Numbered from the stretch's first letter, positions 25,388 through 34,630 are shown. The stretch: 64,000 nucleotides of DNA from Buchananella sp. 14KM1171 (GCF_041380365.1 NZ_CP159981.1:1302001-1366000), one strand, 5' to 3'. The notes: generated by a model from the sequence alone, not told the origin. Program-made: numbers and translations.

Positions 25388-26566
25388 ATGCCCAACCTCG
25401 ATGCTTCCGCCGTCCAGATCCGAGCCGCTATTCGCGCGCTGCCCGCGTACGTGCCCGGTGCGCGCGCCCAGGGGGCGGTCAAGCTGTCCAGCAACGAGAA
25501 CCCGTTCCCGCCCAGCCCGGCGGTGGTCGCGGCTATCGCGGCGGCGGCTGGCGGCGTGAACCGCTACCCGGACATGGCGGCCCGGGAACTGGTGGAGGAG
25601 CTGGCGCAGCGCCTGGGGGTGGAGCCGGCCCAGATCGTCGCTGGTAACGGGTCCGTGGCCGTGCTGGCGCACGTGCTGGCTGCGGTGTGCGAGTCCGGCA
25701 CCCCCAGCGACGTGGTGATGCCGTGGCGCTCGTTCGAGGCCTACCCGATCACGGTGGAGATCGCCGGCGGGCGCTGCGTGCAGGTGCCGCTGACCGCCGA
25801 CCACCGCCACGACATCCATGCCCTGGCCGCCGCCGTGCGCCCCAGCACGAAGGCGCTTTTGGTCTGCTCGCCCAACAATCCGACCGGGTCCCTGGTAACC
25901 CGGGCGGAGCTGGAGTGGCTGCTGAGTAACGTGCCGAGCAGTGTGCTGGTGATCCTGGACGAGGCCTACCTGGAGTTCGCCCGCGCCGGTAGCGGTGGCG
26001 GCGTGGCTAGCGGCGCCGGTAGCTCCGAGGCGCAGGCCGTGGTGGCCGACGTTCCCGGCGGCCGCAGTGAGGGGGCGGCGGGCGGAACGTCGGCCCACGA
26101 CGTCCATGACGGCATCTCGCTCATCGAGCGTTACCCGAACCTGGTGGTGCTGCGTACTTTCTCCAAGGCCTACGCCCTGGCCGGGGCGCGCGTGGGTTAC
26201 GCGGTGGCTAGCTCGGAGGTGGCCGGCGCGATCCGCGCCACCTCCACGCCCTTCGGGGTGAACTCCCTGGCCGTGGCCGCCGCGCGCGCTGCCCTGGCGG
26301 AGGAGGAGCGCATGCGGGCGCAGGTGACCGAGCTCGTGGCGGAGCGCGAGCGGGTGGCCGCTGCCCTGGCCCGGGCCGGTTGGAGCGTGGCGGAGTCGCG
26401 CGCCAACTTCGTGTGGCTGAGCGCTGCGGAGCAGGACACGGCGGTGGTGCTGGAGCGCTGCCGGGCCGGAAACGTGCTGGTGCGTCCCTTCCCGGAGGGC
26501 GTGCGCATTTCCATCGGGACGCGGGCGGAGAACGACGCGCTCCTGGCGGCCCTGGGCCAGCGCTAA
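25388..26566 (+). CDS. hisC: Histidinol-phosphate aminotransferase
   Basis: A PLP-dependent class I/II aminotransferase acting in histidine synthesis on imidazole acetol phosphate and glutamate. The 392-residue protein shows LSSNENPFPPSP at the N-terminus, SPNNPTGSLV, DEAYLEFA and the PLP lysine Lys260 in TFSKAYALAGARVGY. A Gly/Ala/Ser-rich insertion of about 40 residues (about 199-240, ending HDVHDG) separates the DEAY motif from the lysine and makes the protein longer than usual (about 350-365). No other his gene is adjacent, so it may also serve aromatic transamination. Confidence 0.93.
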   Translation: MPNLDASAVQIRAAIRALPAYVPGARAQGAVKLSSNENPFPPSPAVVAAIAAAAGGVNRYPDMAARELVEELAQRLGVEPAQIVAGNGSVAVLAHVLAAVCESGTPSDVVMPWRSFEAYPITVEIAGGRCVQVPLTADHRHDIHALAAAVRPSTKALLVCSPNNPTGSLVTRAELEWLLSNVPSSVLVILDEAYLEFARAGSGGGVASGAGSSEAQAVVADVPGGRSEGAAGGTSAHDVHDGISLIERYPNLVVLRTFSKAYALAGARVGYAVASSEVAGAIRATSTPFGVNSLAVAAARAALAEEERMRAQVTELVAERERVAAALARAGWSVAESRANFVWLSAAEQDTAVVLERCRAGNVLVRPFPEGVRISIGTRAENDALLAALGQR

Positions 26567-26629
26567 GCGGCGGCCCAAAGGGGCTCTTCACAGGTGGAGG
26601 CGGGAGCGGTGGCGGGTGCTGGCGCGTTG

Positions 26630-26730
26630 CCCCCGAGCTCACAAGCGTGCGGTCGGGGTACATGTGACCGCTTGGTGCCGTGGCACCGGTCGGTCGCACG
26701 TACCCCGTTGCAGCATTTGCGAGGCGGGGG
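26630..26730 (-). repeat. Dispersed palindromic repeat, copy C (inverted)
   Basis: The same element as at 12906 and 13188, but with outer arms reversed: it begins CCCCCGAGCTCACAAGC and ends CATTTGCGAGGCGGGGG. The core is GGGGTACATGTGACCG ... CGGTCGCACGTACCCC. It lies 64 bp after hisC. Confidence 0.85.
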
Positions 26731-26831
26731 TGAGTTGGTCGCGTGCGCGCACGCCTCTGGCCGGTGAGCAGTGGCGGGCCGGCGACGTTCCGAGCGGTTC
26801 CGGGGCGAGGGCGTGGGCGGTTGACCCGCCG

Positions 26832-26952
26832 GAATGTTTCAAATTCGTACGGCCTAGACCTTGTGCAGCCGACCTAGACCTTGCGTAGCGCTCTACGGTC
26901 TAGGTCGAGTGCATAAGGTCTAGGTCGAGCGGTTTAGTGCGGGGGCGGCTCC
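26832..26952 (+). repeat. Left 121-bp direct repeat flanking the defence island
   Basis: Identical over 121 bp to 33369-33489. It contains a nested palindrome (26853-26924) with four copies of CCTAGACC/GGTCTAGG at 26853, 26873, 26897 and 26917, so half-sites are 20 bp apart and mirrored. The unique flanks of the palindrome (GAATGTTTCAAATTCG on the left, GGTTTAGTGCGGGGG on the right) are also identical in both copies. Confidence 0.92.
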
Positions 26953-26974
26953 TCGTGGGACCGGGGGCGGCCCC

Positions 26975-27078
26975 GGCCCCGGCCGGCCACCCGGCCCCGG
27001 CCGGCCACCCGGCCCCGGCCGACCATCCGGCCCCGGCCGGCCACCCGGCCCCGGCCGACCATCCGGCCCCGGCCGACC
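26975..27078 (+). repeat. 18-bp G+C-rich tandem repeat
   Basis: About six units of GGCCCCGGCCGRCCAYCC (positions 26975, 26993, 27011, 27029, 27047, and a partial unit at 27065). Two variants alternate (GGCCACCC and GACCATCC). It lies just upstream of the R-M gene and could change in copy number by slippage. Confidence 0.85.
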
Positions 27079-27147
27079 CGAATCGGGCCAAACCCACATC
27101 CAATGGCCAGCGCTGATCCCGGTAGCGCCTAGCTAGACTCGTGCGGC

Positions 27148-30100
27148 GTGAGCACTTCGACGGCGAATCCCGTAACCCTTGAGCACCTGCTTGACCGCTT
27201 CTACTTTGGTTCTCAGTCCCAGCGGGAAAAGGGCGACAAGTTCGAGCGCCTGGTGCGGGCCTTCTTGATGAACGAGCCGGAGTGGATCCAGCGCTTTTCT
27301 GAGGTTTGGCTGTGGAGCGACTGGCCTGGCCGCGCAGCCCGCCCGGATACGGGCATCGACCTGGTGGCGGTGGAGCGGGCCACGGGCGAGCTGTGCGCCA
27401 TCCAGTGCAAGTTCTATTCTCCCGATCACGTGCTCTCCAAGCCGGACCTGGACTCCTTCCTGGCGGCGTCCTCCACGACGCAGTTCGCTTCTCGCCTGAT
27501 CGTTTCCACCACCGACAAGTGGAACCGCAACGCCGAACAGGTGGTGCAAAACCAAAACCCGCCTGTGGGCCGTATCGGGCTGAGCGACCTGTCCAATTCC
27601 CGTATCGACTGGTCCCAGTTCAGCTTCGACACCCCGGAGGTCATGGAGCTGGAGGGGGCCAAGGAGCTGCGCCCGCACCAGCGCGCGGCGATCGAGGACG
27701 TGCTGCGTGGTTTCGAATCCGCCGATCGCGGCAAGCTGATCATGGCGTGCGGGACCGGAAAGACCTTCACCTCGCTCAAGCTCGCTGAGCAGTTAATTGG
27801 AGCGGGGGGGGGCGCGTCCTCTTCCTTGTTCCCTCTATCGCGTTGCTCTCCCAGACTATGCGGGAGTGGTGCTCGCAAGCTAGCGTCCCGATCCGTTCTT
27901 TTGCCGTCTGCTCAGATTCCAAGGTAGGCCGTGGCAGGGGCAAGCAGGACGAGGACATCTCTGTTGTAGACCTGGCCCAACCGCCCACCACGGATCCTGC
28001 CGCTTTGGCGCGAGGGTTGGCGGCAGCGTCGGACACTGAGGGCGAACTGACCGTAGTTTTTGCCACCTACCAGTCGATCGACGTGGTCAGTCAGGCGCAG
28101 AAGATCGATCTGGGGGGCGCGGGCAATGGGCAGCGCTTTGACCTGATCGTCTGCGACGAGGCCCACCGCACCACCGGCGCCACTCTGGTGGGGGCGCAGG
28201 AGTCTGCGTTCGTGCGGGTGCACGACGATTCTTTCTTGCGTGCCCGCAAGCGCCTCTACATGACCGCCACTCCGCGCATTTACGACGAGGCTTCTAAGGC
28301 GCGGGCGGGTCAGTCGCAGGCGGTGCTGGCTTCGATGGACGACGTTGCCGTCTACGGCGAGGAGTTCCACCGGCTTGGTTTCGGTAAGGCCGTGGAGGCC
28401 GACCTGCTTTCTGATTACCGCGTGATCGTGTTGACGGTGGACGAGGGCCAGGTTTCTAGGACCATGCAAGATTCGCTGTCCAGGCACGGGGAGCTGGACC
28501 TGCCGGATCTGGGCAGGATCATCGGCTGCTGGAATGGTTTGGCTAAGCGGGATCCCTCTGGGGGCTTTGGTGCGGACATCGTGCCGATGCGCCGGGCGGT
28601 GGCCTTTGCCCGCGACATCAAGACCTCGCAGTACTTTTCGCACGTGTTTGAGGACGTCGTTTCCGATTACGTGGATGCGGCGCGTCACGGTGGGGCGCCG
28701 ATTGAGAACGCGCTGCCGGTGGAGGTGCGCCACGTTGACGGCTCTATGAACATTCTGGCCCGCAACCACGAGCTGGAGTGGTTGAAGGGCGGGGATGAGG
28801 AAGCCTCCTGCCGGGTGCTCTCTAACGCCCGGTGTTTGTCTGAGGGCGTGGACGTGCCCGCGCTGGATGCGGTGATTTTCCTTAATCCCCGCAAGAGCCA
28901 GGTGGACATTGTGCAGTCGGTGGGCCGCGTGATGCGCAAGGCGGCGGGCAAGAAGTACGGCTACATCATCCTGCCGGTGGCCGTGCCGAGTGGCATGAAG
29001 CCGGAGGAGGTGTTGAAGGACAACGAGCGCTTCCGCGTGGTGTGGGAGGTGTTGCAGGCGTTGCGCGCCCACGATGAGCGCTTTGACGCGTTGGTGAACA
29101 AGATTGACCTGAACAAGCAGCGCCCGGCGCAGGTCAAGGTGATCGCCGTGGGGCCCTTGGGTGGGGGCGGGGAACCTGGCGTGGACGCGCCGGGCAGTGA
29201 GCAGGTGGTGGAGCTGCCGCTGGGCCAGTTGGAGGACTGGCGCAGCTCCATCTATGCGCGTCTGGTGGAGAAGGTGGGCAGCCGCCGCTACTGGGAGAAC
29301 TGGGCCAAGGACATCGCGGACATTGCTCAGCGTCACCGCACTCGCCTGGAGGCGTTGGTGGAGAACCCGGAGGTGGCGGGCGAGTTTGAGACGTTTGTGG
29401 AGGGACTGCGGGCGAATCTGAATGACTCGATCACCCCGCAGGCGGCGCTGGAGATGCTTAGCCAGCACATGATTTCCAAGCCGGTGTTCGACGCCCTGTT
29501 TGAGGGGCACGATTTTGCGGCCACCAACCCCGTGGCGGCGGTGATGCAGCGGATGCTGGACCTCCTGGAGGGGAGCAACCTGGAGGCGGAGACGCAGGAC
29601 CTGGACGAGTTCTACGCCTCGGTTCGACTGCGCTGTGCGGGGATCGACAACGCCGAGGGCAAGCAGCGCGTGATCGCGGAGCTGTATGAGAAGTTCTTCA
29701 AGCTGGCGTTCAAGAAGACCGCGGACGCCTTGGGCATCGTCTACACCCCGATTGAGGTGGTGGACTTCATCAACCGCAGCGTGGACGCGCTGCTACGGCG
29801 CCACTTTGGGCGTGGGATCAGCGAGGAGTCTGTGCACGTGCTGGATCCCTTTACGGGTACGGGCACGTTCATTTCGCGTTTGTTGCAGTCTGGGTTGATC
29901 CGGCCGGAGGATCTGCTGCGCAAGTATGCCCGCGAGCTGCACGCCAACGAGATCATGCTGCTGGCCTACTACATTGCGGCCGCCAATATTGAGGTGACAA
30001 TGGCCGACGTTGCCGCCGACGCCTCCCTTGAAACGCCCGGTGCGTTCCCCGGCATCTTGTTGACTGACACCTTCCAGATGCACGAGGCGGGGGACACGCT

Positions 30101-31955
30101 GGACCAGGGCGTTTTCGAGTCCAACCACGAGCGGGCCGAGGCGCAAAAGGCCTTGGATATCAGGTGCATCATCGGCAACCCGCCGTACTCGGTGGGGCAG
30201 GGCAGCGCGAATGACAACAACGCCAACCTGAAGTACCCGACTCTGGATGGTCGCATTGAGGCCACCTACGCGGCACGGTCTGTGGCCACCAACAAGAACT
30301 CTTTGTACGACTCCTATATTCGGGCCATTCGCTGGGCCAGCGACCGGATCGGGGACGCGGGCGTGATCGGTTTTGTGACCAACGGCGGGTTCATCGAGGC
30401 TAGCTCGCATGCAGGCGTGCGCCTGTGCCTGGGCGAGGAGTTCAGCGACGTCTACATCTACAACCTGCGGGGTAACCAGCGCACGGCCGGTGAGCTTTCC
30501 AAGCGGGAGGGCGGCAAGATTTTTGGGGCGGGGAGCCGCAACACGGTGGTCGTCTCCCTGCTGGTGAAGAACCCCGCCCACGCCGGCCCGTCTAGGGTGC
30601 ACTATCTAGACATCGGGGACTACCTGAGCCGGGAGGAGAAGCTGGCCAGGGTGGCTCGGGCGAACCTGGAGGAGCTGGAGTGGACCCGGGTGGTTCCCAG
30701 CGCGGAGGGGGACTGGCTGGGCCAGCGCGACCCGCTCTTCTCTACCTGGCAGGGCATGGGCGGCAAGGACGACCCGGAGGGCATATTCCGTTCCAGGAGT
30801 CGTGGTTTGGCTACCGCGCGCGATGCGTGGGTTTACGGCTTTTCCCGGGCTGGGCTGGAGGAGCGCGGCAAGGCAATGGTGGCCTACTACAACGAGTGCG
30901 CCGCCGCCGGGCAGCTCCCGCAGGTGCTGGACCCGACGATGTTCTCCTGGAACCGCGCCGACAAGGCCAACGTGCGACGCAAGAACCTGTATACGTTTGA
31001 CGCTGGGCGAGTTTTCCAGGCCGCCTACCGACCGTTCACGCGTAGTCACGTGGTGTTTGACCGCTCGTTGAACGACATGGTCTATGGTCTGCCCGGGATA
31101 TTCCCCACGCCGAGGCACGGGAATCTTGGGTTCTACCAGGTTGGGAATGGTTCAGCGGTGCCCTTCTCAACTCTCGCCACTGCAGACATCCCTGACTTGC
31201 ACGTCACTGGAGCGGGCTCAGGCGGCCAGTTCTTCCCGCGCTGGACGTGGGTGCCTACGGAGAAGGTGGACACCTACGGTCAGGGTGCTTTTGAGCTGGG
31301 GGACAAGGAGTCCGTGGTGTTGGAGCGCTACCGGCGCGTCGACAACATCACCGACGCCACGCTGGCTGCCTACCGCAACCAGTACGGCAGCGAGGTCACC
31401 AAGCACCAGATCTTCGCCTACGTCTACGGCATCCTGCACAGCCCCGAGTACCGTTCTCGCTTCGCGGTGGACCTCAAGCGCTCCCTCCCGCGCATCCCGC
31501 GCGTGCCCGGGCTCGAGCGGTTCTTGGCCTTCGCACAGGCCGGGCAGAGGCTGCTAGATATTCACGCGGGCTACGAGAACGTCGTCCCTCACCCCCTGCA
31601 AATCGAAGGCGATGCCGCGCAGGGTGACCCATACCAGTGGTTCGCGGTTACCAAGATGCGCTACGGGGCTAAGGGCAAGGACAAGTCCGTGATCGAGTAC
31701 TCGCCGAGCATCACGGTGGCCGGGATCCCGCTGGAGGCGCACGACTACATGCTGGGGGCGCGCTCGGCGCTGGACTGGATCGTGGACCGCTACCAGATCA
31801 AGACGGACAAGGCCTCCGGGATCGTGTCTGACCCGAACGACTGGGCGCGGGAGGTCGGCAACCCGCGCTACATCCTGGACCTGATCGGCAAGGTGACGGC
31901 GGTGAGCCTGGAAACGAACCGGCTCACGGCGGCCCTCCCGCCCCTGGGGGTGTAG
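27148..31955 (+). CDS. Single-chain Type ISP-like restriction-modification enzyme, frame broken at a G9 tract
   Basis: Read across one frameshift this gives about 1602 residues, the size of LlaGI/LlaBIII Type ISP enzymes, which cut, translocate and methylate with one polypeptide. The order fits: an Mrr/PD-(D/E)XK-like nuclease (DTGIDLVA...IQCKF, about 68-91), SF2 helicase-ATPase (ACGTGKT near 200, CDEAHRT near 335, QSVGRVMRKA near 590), N6-adenine methyltransferase (DPFTGTGTF near 898, NPPYS near 1010) and a C-terminal target-recognition region. The first frame starts with GTG 27148 and stops at 27927; the second covers the rest to 31955. They join at nine G (27794-27802): one G more or two fewer restores the frame. 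This looks like phase variation, now OFF, although a sequencing slip is possible. The last 100 bp recur at 33254-33353. Confidence 0.88.
27794..27802 (+). repeat. Homopolymeric G9 tract, likely phase-variation switch
   Basis: The tract lies in codons 216-218 of the R-M gene, just after the Walker A motif. Upstream reading is IGAGGGASSS and stops 125 bp later. The downstream frame would read GGRVLFLVPSIALLSQ, the expected helicase motif Ia region. Ten or seven G would be in frame. Confidence 0.75.
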
Positions 31956-31956
31956 A
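31857..31956 (+). repeat. 3' end of the R-M gene, copy 1 of a 100-bp duplication
   Basis: These 100 bp, ending with the stop codon plus one base, are repeated at 33254-33353 with a single mismatch. The 1.3 kb between the copies contains only the Abi gene and its leader. Confidence 0.92.
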
Positions 31957-32114
31957 TTGCACGCGCAGTGTGACGTGTAGGTCGTTGAAAGAATTTCGAC
32001 AGACAAATAGGTGTATGGATAGCTTAACTGGCGAGGATCTGCAGAATTCTAGGAGCTGGTGATCATTGAGTCGTGAAGGGAAAGTGCAGTAGATCCCCTT
32101 TCTGTAAGATCGGG

Positions 32115-33077
32115 CTATATTGATTCCATGTCCCAGTCGTTTTGGATGCCTAGGCTCTCTGGGTTCACCAGCGGATTTGTTATAAATGCGTTGTTGAGAA
32201 GGTCTACCACTTTGTTGGGCCAGGTTGTGCCAGGAGATATGTGTCGCAATAGGTGTGCCATAACTGCCAGTGCTCCGAAAACCTGCTCGCTTTGTCCGCT
32301 TGGGAGGTAGGTGAAGTGTCCGGTGCTAATTAGGGCTGGAGTAGGGGCGGGTACAAAAGATTTGTTCCATAATCGTCCGTGATGTGCGCATGTATTGCGA
32401 ATCACTGAAAGTTGCTCGAACCAGCTGGTCAACGGGTGTTTCTTTTTGGCTTGTCGGGATTGGTTCTTTATAAGTTGGGATAGGTCAATTTTAATGCCGA
32501 GAGCTTCAGATACAGTGAATTGATCCGCCAATTTCAAGCCTTGGAAGAGTCGGGAAGCGTCAGAGAAGTCCATCGTTTCGGCGGCAACCCATAGGGGGAA
32601 CTGCGACCCATAGTGAGACCTGTAGTGTTGGATGGCACGGTTTCGCCGTTCGGCGCGAGCTATCCTACGGTTGATGGTAGCAAGCCAATCGGCATGTTTG
32701 AATGTCGGCCGGAAGGACTCTGGATTTGTGTAGGATAAGGCATCTCGGTCGCCGGGTAGGCACACGACGTTGATTAGTTGTGTGCGAAGTGCAACTTCTA
32801 TTCGTTCAACTCCGTCATGTATGAGTGTGCGGAGTTTTCGATCTGCTTCGTAAAGGAGGGCAACGTCCTCGAAGCGAGTTTTAGGGCGGAAGTAGTCAAG
32901 TCTTTTTCCGTCGGGATCAGTTTGTCGGGCGGGATACCAGTAGGCGCTCAAGCGGTAATAGCTGACGCTGTTTAGCCATTGGGTGGCGAAAGCATCGTTA
33001 ATCTGCATTCCCCGTGCGCGAAGCGTAGCAATTTGTTCGTCGACGGTGGCGGCATGCTTTAGCTGACGAATTGGCAT
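32115..33077 (-). CDS. Abi_2/AbiF-type HEPN abortive-infection protein
   Basis: Family members stop growth of phage-infected cells, and the HEPN fold implies RNase activity. The 320-residue protein starts MPIRQLKHAATVDEQI and shows the Abi_2 signature WLNSVSYYRLSAYWYP, followed by RTLIHDGVERIEVALRTQ and the HEPN R-x4-H motif in IRNTCAHHGRLWN (Arg227, His232). The open frame extends upstream to 33233, but the ATG at 33077 has a GAGAG site and begins where family members begin. Upstream DNA can fold into a pseudoknot. G+C is clearly lower than in all neighbours, so recent acquisition is likely. It points against the R-M gene and lies between the two copies of that gene's 3' end. Confidence 0.88.
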   Translation of the reverse strand: MPIRQLKHAATVDEQIATLRARGMQINDAFATQWLNSVSYYRLSAYWYPARQTDPDGKRLDYFRPKTRFEDVALLYEADRKLRTLIHDGVERIEVALRTQLINVVCLPGDRDALSYTNPESFRPTFKHADWLATINRRIARAERRNRAIQHYRSHYGSQFPLWVAAETMDFSDASRLFQGLKLADQFTVSEALGIKIDLSQLIKNQSRQAKKKHPLTSWFEQLSVIRNTCAHHGRLWNKSFVPAPTPALISTGHFTYLPSGQSEQVFGALAVMAHLLRHISPGTTWPNKVVDLLNNAFITNPLVNPESLGIQNDWDMESI

Positions 33078-33109
33078 GGCGAGCTCTCTTGCGTCTTGCA
33101 TAAAGATCC

Positions 33110-33182
33110 AGCCCACACTCAATGCACTAAGTGCGATGAGGCGGGCTGAACTGTTGTTGTGAGTGTATCGCCCGCCTGCCTC
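33110..33182 (-). ncRNA. Candidate pseudoknotted RNA upstream of the Abi gene
   Basis: Two perfect helices interleave. 33115-33121 (ACACTCA) pairs with 33160-33166 (TGAGTGT), and 33139-33146 pairs with 33170-33177 (AGGCGGGC with GCCCGCCT). The order is that of an H-type pseudoknot, and a small GCAC-TAA-GTGC hairpin lies in one loop. It ends about 33 bp before the Abi ATG. HEPN Abi/AbiF toxins have been linked to neighbouring non-coding RNAs. Whether this one is expressed, and from which strand, cannot be seen. Confidence 0.35.
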
Positions 33183-33193
33183 CGCGTCAAGAA

Positions 33194-33229
33194 AAAGTGG
33201 TGACGGGCACGGGTTTTGGCGTGTGCCGT
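33194..33229 (-). terminator. Weak terminator-like hairpin before the Abi leader
   Basis: On the minus strand ACGGCAC...GTGCCCGT (7 bp with one bulge, 33229 to 33203) is followed within 7 bases by TTTTTC. It could stop transcripts entering from the right before the Abi leader. Confidence 0.4.
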
Positions 33230-33253
33230 TCATCGTGGTAATGGCGAGCTGTG

Positions 33254-33353
33254 GGCAACCCGCGCTACATCCTGGACCTGATCGGCAAGGTGACGGCGGT
33301 GAGCCTGGAAACGAACCGGCTCACGGCGACCCTCCCGCCCCTGGGGGTGTAGA
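33254..33353 (+). repeat. 3' end of the R-M gene, copy 2 (orphan)
   Basis: A 100-bp copy of 31857-31956 with one mismatch (GACCCTC for GGCCCTC). No R-M reading frame leads into it, so it is a gene-end remnant on the far side of the Abi cassette. Confidence 0.92.
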
Positions 33354-33368
33354 CCTGCAGGACCGGCC

Positions 33369-33489
33369 GAATGTTTCAAATTCGTACGGCCTAGACCTTG
33401 TGCAGCCGACCTAGACCTTGCGTAGCGCTCTACGGTCTAGGTCGAGTGCATAAGGTCTAGGTCGAGCGGTTTAGTGCGGGGGCGGCTCC
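33369..33489 (+). repeat. Right 121-bp direct repeat flanking the defence island
   Basis: Identical in sequence and orientation to 26832-26952. It starts 15 bp after the orphan R-M gene end. Recombination between the two copies would remove exactly 6,537 bp: the 18-bp tandem repeat, the R-M gene and the Abi cassette. Confidence 0.92.
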
Positions 33490-33562
33490 CTGGCGGGACG
33501 TCTGCGCGGCGCCCTGGCAGGACCCTGTGCGGCTCCCCTATGAGGCGTAGTCGCCCCGAGTC

Positions 33563-34630
33563 TTAGCCCAGCAGCAGGGGGACGACGCTGCCTCCCACCG
33601 CCACGCTGATCGCAATCTCCGGAATACCGATCTGCTTGGGCGTGAAGCGACGCCCGGCGTGCTGCGCGCGCACCATCGCCCACGTCCGCACCGTCAGGCC
33701 ACACCAAAGGGCGGCCTGGAGCCAGAAGACCCAGGAGGGAACGTCGGCCAACCAGGCGGGGATAGCGGCGGCCGCAACCACGCACGCGACGGCGAAGGCA
33801 GCGTGCCAGGCCGTGGTGGCCCACCAGTAGACCAGCGAAGCGCGCTCGCGGATCAGGGCCTTCACGTGCAACACAGTGCCCAGGAAGTAGGCGGTCACCA
33901 AGGTGGTGCCGGCCCAGCCCACCTGGCTCATCGCCAGCCCAGGGGTGCCGACCGGCGCGCTGGCCGACAGTGCGGCCGTGCCCAGGCTGGTAGCGATGGG
34001 CAGCGTGAGTCCGGCAGCCAAAACCGTGGAGACGCCGGAGAGCAGCGAGCGCTCGTTGCGGCGCAAGACCTCGATCACCGCCACCGCGATCAGCGGAGCG
34101 AGCACCAGGCCCCACCACAGCAGCGCCGGCGCGGAGGCGATGCTGGCGACCGCCCCGACACCAGTGACCGCCCCGTAGACCGCCAGCGGCGCTCGGTACT
34201 CCGCCTTGCGCGGGCCGCGCACCTTCACCCACTTCGCCCACGCCTGGTAGGTGAAGTACCCGCTCCACCAGGCCAGCAGCAGAGGGGTGTGGCGCCAGTT
34301 CGCCCCCGAGGTGAACACGCCCAGCAGCGGCGGCAGCGCCAGCATGGCCCACGCGCCGTGCTGGTCCGGCACCCAGGCCTTGCGCCGCGATCCGCGCTTG
34401 GGTCGGCGCGGGGCGGGCTTCTGCGCGCCCGGGGTGGTGGGCTTTCGGGTGCCCGGGGTGGTACGTGGGCCGGCGCTGCGGGACTGGGGGCTGCGTGATT
34501 GGGGTGCGGGGCGACGGTCCCCGGCGTGGTGGGAGGTGCCGGTCTCGACGTCGGCGGTCTCAGCGTGCGGGGTTCGCGGGCCGGGAGAGGCCGGTGATGC
34601 AGGGACGGGCTTCGCGGGGCTCGGGCACAT
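33563..34630 (-). CDS. YwiC-like family membrane protein
   Basis: A 355-residue protein with a Pro/Arg/Ser-rich cytoplasmic N-terminus (about 1-85) and then about eight hydrophobic helices. The hallmark WVPDQHGAWAMLALPPLLG (about 86-104) identifies the YwiC-like family, found widely in actinobacteria and of unknown function. The charged TYQAWAKWVKVRGPRKAEYRAPLAVYG loop is also typical. It stands alone on the minus strand and diverges from the dehydrogenase operon. A site resembling a DtxR/IdeR iron box lies 12-30 bp upstream of its ATG, so iron control of expression is plausible. The Pro-rich N-terminal extension is longer than in most relatives; a later start is possible. Confidence 0.87.
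   Translation of the reverse strand: MCPSPAKPVPASPASPGPRTPHAETADVETGTSHHAGDRRPAPQSRSPQSRSAGPRTTPGTRKPTTPGAQKPAPRRPKRGSRRKAWVPDQHGAWAMLALPPLLGVFTSGANWRHTPLLLAWWSGYFTYQAWAKWVKVRGPRKAEYRAPLAVYGAVTGVGAVASIASAPALLWWGLVLAPLIAVAVIEVLRRNERSLLSGVSTVLAAGLTLPIATSLGTAALSASAPVGTPGLAMSQVGWAGTTLVTAYFLGTVLHVKALIRERASLVYWWATTAWHAAFAVACVVAAAAIPAWLADVPSWVFWLQAALWCGLTVRTWAMVRAQHAGRRFTPKQIGIPEIAISVAVGGSVVPLLLG

Larger units (their letters stand above)
26567..27147. other. Repeat-rich intergenic region left of the defence island
   Basis: No gene is seen. In order, it holds the inverted copy C of the dispersed palindromic repeat (26630-26730), the left 121-bp direct repeat with its nested palindrome (26832-26952), an 18-bp G+C tandem repeat (26975-27078), and TAGCTAGACT shortly before the GTG start of the R-M gene, a possible -10 region. 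Confidence 0.7.

Noticed and set aside
26975-27078. CRISPR array
   Set aside because: The 18-bp units are directly adjacent, with no spacers and no cas genes.
27148-31955. Two separate genes (a nuclease/helicase fragment and a helicase/methylase)
   Set aside because: The break falls inside one helicase domain at a homopolymer run, and the joined length fits single-chain Type ISP enzymes.
33078-33233. An N-terminal extension of the Abi protein up to 33233
   Set aside because: The added 52 residues are not like the family start, have no good ribosome-binding site and overlap the pseudoknot-forming segment. ATG 33077 fits better.
26832-33489. Classical transposon or prophage carrying the defence genes
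   Set aside because: No transposase, integrase or phage gene is present, and the direct repeats are too long for target-site duplications.
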